Below, one piece after another: positions 56,401 to 64,000 of a stretch of DNA of 64,000 bases. Where the stretch lies: positions 11,070,229 through 11,134,228 of the forward strand of contig OW203988.1 of NCBI GenBank assembly GCA_934047225.1, in the 5' to 3' direction. Origin of the DNA: Ypsolopha sequella. Its lineage: Eukaryota > Arthropoda > Insecta > Lepidoptera > Ypsolophidae. Each line of letters opens with the position of its first letter. Positions within the stretch are counted from its first letter, which is position 1. Position numbers and translations under genes: made by a program. Below the pieces are notes generated by a model. That model saw nothing but the letters and a program-made list of their open reading frames with translations, did not search any database and had not been told where the DNA came from.

Positions 56401-59400
56401 GAGCTTGTTCCACATGGTGAAATAAATCTTCTCCCGTAGTTGTACCTTTCAAACTGCAAATTTTCACAAGCTCTTCGTAAACAGTAAAGTTTTCGTCAAT
56501 GCCGCGTACAAATATGAGTAGCTGTGCTGTATCCGACACGTCCGTACTTTCATCCATCGCTAAAGAGAAGCAGTCGAAAGACTGCGCCTTATCCCTGAGT
56601 TGTTCACACAAATTAGCACCCAAGTCTTCAGTACGTCGGGTGCAAGTTCTTGCAGAGAGACTAAAACTTTCAAACATTTTTTTCTGCTCTGGGCATATTT
56701 CTTCTGCGATAGCTAAGACACACTCTTTTACTAATTCACTATCGGTAAACGGACGTCCACTTTTTGCAAGAATCTCTGCTACCCTGTAACTGGCCCGAAC
56801 ATTCGATTCGCTGTTGTCTGCCACAACCTTAAATATGTTTTGTTGATTTTGTAATGACGATTTCAAAGTGGAAATTTTCCTTTTCCGTATTTCTCCTTCA
56901 AGACAGTCACATTTAGCTTTGTGCTCAGTGTCGTAATGTCGCTTCAGGTTATATTCCTTTACTACAGAAATACTCTTTTGACAAATCAAGCATAACGGTT
57001 TTCCTTTAAACTCGATAAAAAAGTATAATTCTGTCCATAATTCGTTAAAAACTCTTTTTTCTTCTTCTATCTTTCTTTTTCTTGAAGCCATGTTTATATA
57101 ATTATTCTGTAACAATAATGAAAAAAATTAAATTCGTTGTAAAATTATGTGTTCCAGTTAGCACCTACAAATTCAACTCCACATTCAAATAATAATTAAA
57201 ACATGACACACTCGTAACTAACTTCATGTCATGTAACTACTATCCCCGTCCTTATAACATTTACCCATCAATCTGAAGGTTCACATTAACAAGCAGTAAA
57301 TAAAATAAAACAAAATGCTCGCGAGTGCATACAACTTACCTCATACGTCGTGCGTGAGAAGCTATCAGCGAAGGGAAGAAAGGTGAAACGAAACGCGTAG
57401 CTAGCAACCAGATGAGACGTGAGTTTCCGGCGAATTTCCACAACCGAATGTGGCGAGAGCCTCGCGCGGCTGTGATTTTAACTAAAACCGGGCGCTTTGA
57501 ATTTTTTCGCCGCCGCACACCTGCGTCTAATCAAAGACTGCCGCCCCGCCTATTGTCTCAAAGGAGCCGCCCGCCGCAGCACGTGCGGCGGATAAACGCA
57601 AAAGAAATTGCCAAGAATTGAATAAGTACAGCAAATATTTATTTTCGGTAGAAACAATACATAACATCACAGTCTTGATAAACAGTTCTTAAGAAATGAA
57701 ATAGAGGTACATTTTTATCACCCCGCGTGGGAGCGAGCTTTCAAGAATACTCTCATGGCCCAGCAGCATGGCCGTATAAATTCTAGTGAATTTATATGGC
57801 CTTTTGCTTCGGTATTTTTTTCTTACGGACCTCAGGCTTGCGGGCCGCACCGAGATAGTCTACGGGCCGCATGCGGCCCGCGGGCCGCCGGTTGCCGACC
57901 CCTGAATTGTAACGCCTTAACGCAAGAATCGTTTTCATTTTTTTTTAATGTACTTTATATGTATATATTACACTAGACATTTTTTTCATAATATTTAAAC
58001 ATCTCATTTAAAAAAAAATATCGTTATCAGTAAGTAATATTCGAATTACATGTCATGCATGCTCCTCGCACCTGTGATTCAACAAAGCCGCGTCGCGCGC
58101 GTTTAAACACTGCTACGGGGCCTGATGGCCTTTTATCAAGACTATTCAAGACACATAAAACAACAGACAAGGCAGTATGGTTTAGGATAATAAACAGTAC
58201 TATGTCGATGGCCTTAAGGTGAGCCATTACAGCCCACAGACAAACTACCCTCGAACTCCGACGTGAGCACCATACTCTATGGTGGGCACGGTCTATATGC
58301 TACTAGCTACTACTCGTATATGCGAAAAGAAGCAATAGCGAAACAAACATCATGCAACGCAAGCTTAAGCACCGGGTGTTGCCGGTATGAGATATCAAGT
58401 TAAAGCTATAGGTGATAAATACCTACTACAGAAGTCTACGGCACACCATGGTCCTGAAAAAAATCGGGCTTCTAAATCGACGCGCAAAAAAGTTATTACA
58501 CCTTTATATTTGCTCACCATGAAAACCTATCTGGGCACTTCCAGTTGACTCGGAAACTTGGAATTTCGTTTACAAATCTAGGTCTTATAGCACGTACATA
58601 GGAAAAAATCTGAAAATTACAAATATAATACTTATTATAATATAAAACCGCTTTTAAATGGTCGTAATTACCACAGAATATTACCATATAAAATCAGTTT
58701 TTGCGTATAGTACATTACTTGTATACGTTCTTAGATTGTTTTTAGCGGGGGCTAGTTTTTTGGCGCTATAGTTATTTCTTGTGATGTGGTTACAAATCTG
58801 AAGAATCGACCCTTAACTACTTAACTTAAATCTATTCACATACCTAGATATTTTGTACTTTTTGTTATTTGTAGTAGTAAGTAATTAAATTAAATGAGTT
58901 AAAAATAAAATGTTTCCTAAACTTCGCAGGAGTTGGCAAAACATCTCTGACATACTTGGTTGCGCACAATAAGCCGCTGCTTTCTCCAGGATGGACAGTG
59001 GGATGCTCCGTGGAAGTGAAGCTGCACCGATACAAGGAAGGAACACAAGCGCAGAACACATTTTTCGTCGAGTTGTGGGATGTCGGAGGTTCGAACGGTC
59101 ACAGAAATACAAGAGATGTTTTTTATCAACCTACACATGGTAAGCAGGGATTGCTCAACCACAAAATAAGGGCTACCGTAAAGGATCGGTTTGACGTCAT
59201 ACCGTTGTATTTCGGTAGCCTTTAATTGCTCAACCGATAAATAAGGGCTACCGTAAAATTTATGTTTGACGTCATTTCGGATTGCGGTTGCGATTAAATA
59301 ACGGCTTACGGCTACCGTTATTTTGCCTTGGCTTCGACTCGTTTCTTTATAGAAGCCGCGTCGCCGAAGAGTCCCTGATGGTAAGTAGCTTTTTGTAATC

Positions 59401-61865
59401 TTACTTTATGTACAGTGTATACGTTGGACTTTGTAACTATCTTATACACTTCAGTATACGGTTTTTTTTTAGTATTGCAAGTGTATAGTTTAATGTGATC
59501 TCCATTGTACAACACCTTTTATGGGTGCTGTCTGATTCACAATTATTGTCACTCAATTAATGCAAAATTGTTTTTTTTCGATGCAGCGATCTTTTCTCTA
59601 TTATCGTTTTGGGCTCTTTCATTATCTTGGAAAATGCCTTCTTTATAATAAGTAATTATTATTAATATTATAATACTGTAATATTCTAATATTTACTTGT
59701 TATAAAGAAGGCATTCTCCAAGATAATGAAAGAGCCCAAAACGATAATAGAGATTATGATACTATAATATTAATAAATATTCAGAACGTTATTTATTGCA
59801 ATTTGGGAATAACTCTGTTTCAAAAACTCCCTTTTTACGACCAGAATCGTCTTAATAAAATGGTATCATTTGATTTCAGGCATAATTCTGGTACACGATC
59901 TAACAAATAGAAAGAGTCAAATAAACTTACAGAAGTGGCTGTCCGAGATCCTGAACCAGGACAACTCCAACCCAACCCTGCAGCATGTCGAGGTGGATAC
60001 GGAGCAGTTCCTGGGCTCTACGCAGGTACTTACGCTGTTCTTCTTTATCCCAAGTAAATAACCGGCGGTAGCTCAGGGGGGCAATTCCCAGTCTGTCGAA
60101 TTAGCCTTCTCTACCGTAAAAATCTGTTTTCTCTGTCGAACTCCATACATTTTTAGCTCGAGTTTTAGAAGTCTCGCTTCGACTATTTCTCCGGAATAGC
60201 CCCCCAGGTGGTAGAACGCCTCTCGATCTTCAGACCACCAGGTTCGATCACCGTTCAGGCATGCACCAATGAGATTTTCAGTATTTGCATAGTATTTTTA
60301 TTAGTTTGTGGATATATTAATAATTTCCAATATTCCGCTAAACACTCTTACCATGCTATTCAAAATGCAGACTCAAGCACCGCCCGCCCTCCCGCATAAA
60401 ACATGCACAAGCAAAGCAACCAGTACGAGTACAAAATAAAGCAATCTTAAATAACAAGCAAGAAAACTTATCGACACGTGTTTCGCCTCTAAACGAGGCA
60501 TCCTCGGGATGTGTAGTCCGTCCTAATGTTTTATGCGGCAGGGCGGGCGGTGCTTGAGTCTGCATTTTGAATAGCATGGTAAGAGTGTTTAGCGGAATTT
60601 GCAAATTATTAATATAACCACAAATTCATGATGGACTTCCGCAAAGTAACGCCTTTTTCAATAAATTTTAGAATTTTTATTACCTAAATACTTACCACTT
60701 GCTGAACGGTGAAGGAAAACATCGCGAGGAAACTTGCATGCCCTAAAAGCGTGTATTTGTGCCTGAAGAACGTGGATAGGGCTCACCACTCATCACGTTG
60801 GGAAGTAATAATCGTCGCTGAAACGCGAGTGTACCGAGTGTGGACTGTGACATGCATTTCACAGTTCACAGTCGGTAATACTTCTGACACCCCCTCGGGG
60901 ATTCATGTCGTGACGATATATTTATATATTATTTTATATTATCCTAAGTAGCATTTTTACGTAATTTAAAGCCTTTTTATTACAGTCATTTTCGACGGGG
61001 GTAAGGTCGTACATGGTGTCGATTAGTGCCTTAAAGACGTTAACTTTTCGTGTTATAGGGTTGTTCCTCGTGGCCTATTTTCCTCGTAGCCAAGCTCTAC
61101 TTTCGATTCATAGTTTCGTTTAATTGTAGTTCCATGATTTAACTACTTTTTTATTTCACTCTTTGCTCGAAAAAAAGAGTAAAATGTTTTCAGGGTTCAA
61201 GTATGTACAGTATTCTCAAAGTAATATGCGCATACAAATCTATAGCCGAGCGACCGGACGTGCCATGCGACATTATTGATTGTATTGAAAGTGTAAGGAA
61301 ATACGAACTTTGCCGAACAGTGGCGAAGATTTGTATCCGCATTATTACTCGTACTTAGAGAGTGCACCGTATGTATGTTTTTCCGTTTCTTTATTCCACG
61401 TAACTTCTAAATGCTTAAACCGATTAAGAAGTGTGTGGTATATTTAGAATACTTTTGTCATAATACCAATTTGAATGCGGAATGCTGTGAAAATACGAAA
61501 AATATTATCTGACGTCACATTTCGAAAATTAAAATAAAGCGCTAGCAGATTACAATAACAACATCCACACTACGCTTTACAAAGTTTTTTTTGTAACAGA
61601 TTCCTATTCTGGTGATTGGCACTAAATTCGACCTGGCCGAAGAAAAGCAGAGGAAAAATCAGTATCGAAGGTTGTCTAGCAGCATCGCGGAGCAGTGTGG
61701 AGCTGACGAGATATTTGTGAACTCGCACCAACCGAGGTATATTGATGCACTAACTATCGTACCATTTACATTCATGTACGAGTGTACTGAATCTTTTCTT
61801 TTTCATTTAGGTCCCTTGCACCTGGAACCAGCAATTCCGTCAAGCTGACAAGGTTTTTCGATAAG
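53450..61865 (+). CDS. Rabl3: Rab-like protein 3 (partial, 3' end beyond window)
   Basis: Five coding exons are seen: 53450-53495, 58930-59139, 59880-60025, 61600-61736 and 61811-61865. Phases fit, giving 198 codons. The protein starts MAAIEKVKVVVLGDSGVGKT (P-loop GDSGVGKTS, residues 13-21). It continues with SWTVGCSVEV-type SPGWTVGCSVEVKLH, FVELWDVGGSNGH (switch II with WDVGG), GIILVHDLTNRKS, VIGTKFD (TKxD base-binding motif) and APGTSNSVKLTRFFDK. All are characteristic of RABL3, an atypical Rab-like GTPase without the usual prenylated tail, reported to bind Ras-pathway partners. The family is about 236 aa, so roughly 38 residues should follow; no matching exon was found before 64000. Intron 1 is 5.4 kb because of a hAT element and a LINE piece. 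Confidence 0.92.
54182..54840 (-). repeat. LINE 3' end fragment with a nested MITE
   Basis: 54182-54303 (a TTTGAATTTGA-type tail and GCCAAACTGCAAGGCAGTTT) matches 25064-25190 of the LINE in AFG1L. Sequence at about 54670-54840 matches 25415-25590. The MITE at 54305-54466 lies between them. Minus orientation, no intact frame. Confidence 0.75.
54305..54466 (+). mobile_element. 162-bp MITE, copy 2
   Basis: Same length and almost the same sequence as 40593-40754, with inverted ends GGGGCTCTACCGCGTAATTC and GAATTACGCGGTAGACCC. It interrupts a LINE 3' end, which marks it as the younger insertion. Confidence 0.8.
55280..57115 (-). CDS. hAT-family transposase with BED zinc finger
   Basis: 611 codons without interruption. 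A basic N-terminus (ASRKRKIEEEKR) leads into a BED-type finger, C42-x2-C45...H60-x4-H65. The hAT core follows, with DESTDVSDTAQLLIFVRG, TSVTTDGGKNMSGQNKG, FHCIVHQEALCSKV and YCEVRWLSRGAVLERFF. The dimerisation tail has MFGSTYLCEQTFSILNYRKN and LTDEHLDAILRVST. It resembles the group that includes vertebrate GTF2IRD2/SCAND3-type hAT derivatives. Length and motifs suggest a complete enzyme that would excise and insert the element through its inverted ends. An initiating Met at residue 9 (MASRKRK) is an alternative start. Confidence 0.92.
   Translation of the reverse strand: MLQNNYINMASRKRKIEEEKRVFNELWTELYFFIEFKGKPLCLICQKSISVVKEYNLKRHYDTEHKAKCDCLEGEIRKRKISTLKSSLQNQQNIFKVVADNSESNVRASYRVAEILAKSGRPFTDSELVKECVLAIAEEICPEQKKMFESFSLSARTCTRRTEDLGANLCEQLRDKAQSFDCFSLAMDESTDVSDTAQLLIFVRGIDENFTVYEELVKICSLKGTTTGEDLFHHVEQALDSLQLSWEKLTSVTTDGGKNMSGQNKGVVGRIISKVKDSGSTVPLIFHCIVHQEALCSKVISWKEIMDTVTSTVNFIRRNGLTHRQFQKFLEDLEAEHGDVVYYCEVRWLSRGAVLERFFDLRKEIGNFMEMKGKPVEELTNKQWIIDLGFLTDLTKELNQLNKRLQGKNKLICDMYTDVKSFEMKLKLFIKHIDEKKLDHFPNCKKAVEEAGDNFVWQNITMRNVLTQLQTEFVNRFTDFKKSSLNMEIFQNPFAIDISEVPSNLQMNIVDLQSNSTLKTAFKESTDLIQFYGGLSSENFKELKKFAQQIITMFGSTYLCEQTFSILNYRKNKNCSRLTDEHLDAILRVSTTKMKADVKKLASQMQPQKSH
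57116..57889. other. 5' region of the hAT element
   Basis: Inside the transposon, upstream of the transposase. It is GC-rich at 57340-57600 and at the end, with no further frame recognised. The transposase promoter is presumably here. Confidence 0.5.
57915..58929. other. Remaining intron 1 of Rabl3
   Basis: AT-rich, no gene or defined element; ends at the CTTCGCAG acceptor of exon 2. Confidence 0.5.
59147..59295. repeat. Tandem repeat just after Rabl3 exon 2 donor
   Basis: ATTGCTCAACC...AAATAAGGGCTACCGTAAA and TTTGACGTCAT...TTTCGG occur twice with a period of about 75 bases, starting eight bases after the exon 2 donor. Exon sequence is not included, unlike the repeats in AFG1L and TFIIE alpha. 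Confidence 0.8.
59592..59757. mobile_element. Foldback repeat with about 60-bp arms
   Basis: CTATTATCGTTTTGGGCTCT, then TTCATTATCTTGGA, is mirrored by TCCAAGATAATGAA and AGAGCCCAAAACGATAATAG around an AT-rich centre near 59675. Near-perfect hairpin in Rabl3 intron 2. Confidence 0.75.
60061..60290 (+). mobile_element. tRNA-derived SINE pieces
   Basis: CCGGCGGTAGCTCAGG at 60061 looks like a pol III A box. About 140 bases on, GGTGGTAGAACGCCT and CAGACCACCAGGTTCGATCACC form an A/B-box pair at normal tRNA spacing. The duplicate A-box phrase suggests a SINE with an internal duplication or two nested copies. It starts right after the Rabl3 exon 3 donor. Confidence 0.5.
60316..60616. mobile_element. 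Foldback element with about 90-bp arms
   Basis: The left arm TTCCGCTAAACACTCTTACC...GCATAAAACAT is mirrored by ATGTTTTATGC...GGTAAGAGTGTTTAGCGGAA on the right, with two small indels. The loop contains TATCGACACGTGTTTCGCCT, then CTAAACGAGGCATCCTCGGG, a phrase common in lepidopteran repeats. No coding capacity. Confidence 0.8.
60808..60918 (-). repeat. Short dispersed repeat, copy 3 of 3
   Basis: Reverse orientation of the repeat at 13257 and 48958: TAATCGTCGCTGAAACGCG to GATTCATGTCGTGACGATA. Confidence 0.65.
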
Positions 61866-62013
61866 GTAATTAATTTTTCTAAAAAATACATTGTAATGTT
61901 ATACCATAAAGACAAGCCAGTAAGTACTTCAACCTGGAGAGTTATTTCAAGACTCCAGTAAGTGTCTCAATAAGTGTCCAGTGCTTATTTTTTAAAACTA
62001 TCCGAGACTATCT

Positions 62014-62148
62014 GTGTTACTACAAAACGGTGTTTAACTTTAGACAGTGTTTAAATCTGTTGTTGTCGCCTTTTCTTTCATATCGTAAAAAAGTGACAGC
62101 AACAGATTTAAACACTGTCTAAAGTTAAACACCGTTTTGTAGTAACAC
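62014..62148. mobile_element. Hairpin repeat with about 48-bp arms
   Basis: GTTACTACAAAACGGTGTTT, then AACTTTAGACAGTGTTTAAAT, is mirrored exactly by ATTTAAACACTGTCTAAAGTT and AAACACCGTTTTGTAGTAAC, with a loop of about 35 bases. Foldback MITE-like unit after Rabl3 exon 5. Confidence 0.8.
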
Positions 62149-62149
62149 C

Positions 62150-62310
62150 GTATGACATTAGGGATGTGCTTCGACATTCTTTAACTTTGACATAGTGATG
62201 TCTCTGACACTAGATATGGGCTTTGTCATTATTTCACTTTGACATAGTGATGTATCTGAGATTAGGGATATGTCATTCGTAGTGATGTGCCTGGCACTAG
62301 GGATGTAAAA
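62150..62310. repeat. Degenerate GACACTAGGGATGTG-type repeats
   Basis: Phrases such as ATTAGGGATGTGCTT, TGACATAGTGATGTCTCTGA and GGCACTAGGGATG recur at irregular spacing. The same motif resumes at 63255-63305 (CTGACACTAGGGATGG, CACACTAGGGATGTG). Confidence 0.55.
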
Positions 62311-62393
62311 TTTAATCTAATAAAAAAAATCATGTAATAAAATAATAAATGTACATGAACTAAATTAAAGGTTTATTTAATTTATGTAGCAAT

Positions 62394-62738
62394 ATACAGG
62401 GTGGAAAAAATTCAAGGGCCCTGGAGGGGAACTACCTTAAATCCTTTAGTTAGCTCATTTTACTGAAAGGAAACATTCCTTTATTTTTTAAAAGAAACAA
62501 AACTGCATTCAAAGATAGTCTGAAATTCGCTTGTCTCACCCGGGAATCGAACCAACTAAAAATTAAAAAATAAACCCTCGCTATTTTATTATACGAATCG
62601 GTAGGATTATTGTTCAGAATAAAATTAATCAATAAAATTAACTAAAGTCTTACACTCATCTGTTGTACGAGATACCCATGACATTGAATATTTATTACAA
62701 GTTCTTTATTAACAATACCTAGTACTGTTCACTTGTAA
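62394..62738 (+). repeat. Dispersed repeat with B-box-like motif (copy B)
   Basis: Starts ACAGGGTGGAAAAAATTCAAG; full-length reverse match to 28960-29297, with a few substitutions and small indels. Contains GTCTCACCCGGGAATCGAACC, the reverse of the B-box-like motif. Confidence 0.75.
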
Positions 62739-62799
62739 AGTAATAATGATACGCCATTATTACACATTCATCGTCCTTCTTCACAAATTCCTTTTTAGT

Positions 62800-63245
62800 C
62801 CAAGCTGTTCGGTTGTGGAACGATCTTCCTTTGCCAATAAGGAGAGCTCCAGCACTGCCTGTCTTGAGAAAATTAGTCAAGGGTTATTACTTGTCACTCT
62901 AACTCTTCTGCACCATATTTTGTATTCAGAGCTTTTATATTTCATTGTTTAAATGTATATTTGTAAAATGTATTTATTATGTTTGAAATAATTATTTATA
63001 TACGTTGGTATATGTATGTATTAGTATGTATTATTATTTATATAGTTTGACTTCTACTTTATATACCTTATTGTACATGTACACCGCCTCTTCAGCAATC
63101 TTAATGTATTTTTTCCACCTGAAGGTTGTCTGGAAGAGATCGCTTTGAGCGATAAGACCGCCTATTTGTACTTACCCTTTGTACTCGTATTTTTAACTTC
63201 AATTAATTGTATTATTTTTCTTTTGTGGTGTGACAATAAAGCTAT
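62800..63245 (+). pseudogene. LINE 3' end: RT tail and 3' UTR
   Basis: The frame at about 62800-62900 reads AVRLWNDLPLPIRRAPALPV then LRKLVKGYYLSL and a stop, a standard LINE RT tail. The 3' UTR follows with GAAGGTTGTCTGGAAGAGAT, AGCGATAAGACCGCC and a terminal GTGACAATAAAGC. It is a 5'-truncated copy. Confidence 0.75.
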
Positions 63246-63309
63246 ATTGTACTGTAGGGATGTTGTCCCTGACACTAGGGATGGCACTCACACTAGGGAT
63301 GTGCCAAAA

Positions 63310-64000
63310 AAATTGGCCTAAATATTTTTCGGCAAACTTTTCTTTCGGCCATATCCTTCGGAACGGAAGGTGGCAGACCCTTAAAGGTTGGACTATTAAA
63401 CTGTAATAAAAAAGGTTTGACAGGAGCTACATAACCAAAACAAAAAATTTGACATTTGACTGGCTTTGACAGTTTTTTGAAAGGTACTAAAAATTGGTCC
63501 GATTCACATGAAACTTTGTACCAAGGAGCATTTGGGATCGCTGATTATGGTCCCGTAATTATTGTCAATTTTTGACTACTGACAGGTTTTTTGACCGTTT
63601 TTTGGCAAAACATTGATTGGCCACATATCCGGAACAATAAATCCGGATAATATCTCGTTTTATTTTTGAGAAAAGCATTACAAATGCTTCGACCATTAAG
63701 TAGCCCTCCTGGACTACTTTACTTGTCCACTAGAGCTCCCTTACTGATCTCTACAGTAATGTATTATTATCTACTCTCATCTCATATCCTAAAATTCGAA
63801 TTATAAACTTCAAAACGAGTTTATATTGACATACTTTATGAGCACAGTACCAAAATAAAAAAATAGAATCATATTACAAAACAAAATAATGTTAAAAAAC
63901 AATGATATATTTAGTATAATACTAAAGTAAACCTCATTGTTAAAAATCATTTTTTTTAATACGATACTGGGCAAATCCAGGAAGTGAATATCACCAAGGA
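63310..64000. other. Rabl3 intron 5 sequence to the window edge
   Basis: AT-rich. Repeated phrases TTTGACAG and TTTTTTGACCG at 63420-63610 look repeat-derived. No exon for the last Rabl3 residues was found. Confidence 0.45.

Larger units (their letters stand above)
55102..57906 (-). mobile_element. hAT DNA transposon, apparently intact
   Basis: The ends are inverted, CAGGGGTCGGCAACC at 55102-55116 and GGTTGCCGACCCCTG at 57890-57904. An 8-bp duplication TTGTAACG lies at 55094-55101 and 57907-57914; it is offset by two bases (AA) from the right inverted repeat. GGGCCGC-rich subterminal blocks occur at both ends. One long transposase frame lies inside on the minus strand. Inserted in Rabl3 intron 1, antisense to the gene. 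Confidence 0.9.

Noticed and set aside
60215..60265. Possible tRNA gene
   Set aside because: A and B boxes are spaced as in a tRNA but acceptor pairing fails and the surroundings look like a SINE.

Overview
The window reads as nuclear DNA of an arthropod, most likely a lepidopteran (moth or butterfly). It is AT-rich, its genes have introns with GT-AG splice sites, and it is full of repeats typical of lepidopteran genomes, such as the dispersed element with CGCGAGTCCGACTCGCAC and the ACTAGCTTTTGCCCGC motif. No bacterial gene organisation, CRISPR array, rRNA or complete tRNA gene was seen.

Layout. 1-24000 holds no convincing host gene. It contains decayed LINE pieces, foldback MITEs, minisatellites, an LTR-bounded element (14495-21299, read on the minus strand, two 418-bp terminal repeats that look identical, CTTC target duplication), a TTAA-flanked MITE (21615-22030) and a P-like DNA element with a broken THAP domain (22747-23762). 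24009-34615 (+) is a complete seven-exon AFG1L gene (mitochondrial AFG1-like AAA ATPase, 467 aa); its large second intron holds a 5'-truncated LINE with a long open EN-RT frame. 35860-39700 holds a LINE relic and a decayed minus-strand gene ending in a YqaJ-like nuclease exon. 41424-47701 (-) is a complete eight-exon gene for TFIIE alpha (423 aa, zinc ribbon intact). 48226-48880 is a mariner relic. 50336-52249 (-) is an uninterrupted 637-codon Frizzled-CRD/kringle/TM/tyrosine kinase receptor of the Nrk/MuSK/ROR family. 53450 to beyond the right edge (+) is Rabl3, of which five exons are visible; its first intron carries an apparently intact hAT transposon (55102-57906).

The host genes have unrelated jobs (mitochondrial quality control, RNA polymerase II initiation, receptor signalling, small GTPase) and show no sign of joint regulation. 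The most unusual signal is that three exons in two neighbouring genes (AFG1L exon 6; TFIIE alpha exons 5 and 6) have had their 3' ends, together with the 5' splice site, copied in tandem into the following intron. In AFG1L all extra copies keep GTAAGT. Each repeat lies beside or contains a strong palindrome, and one junction carries an inverted exon fragment that looks like a template-switch scar. The second notable item is the LTR-bounded element: no gag-pol is visible, and its internal part holds old LINE relics and a 30-bp minisatellite open in five of six frames, placed downstream of plausible splice signals.
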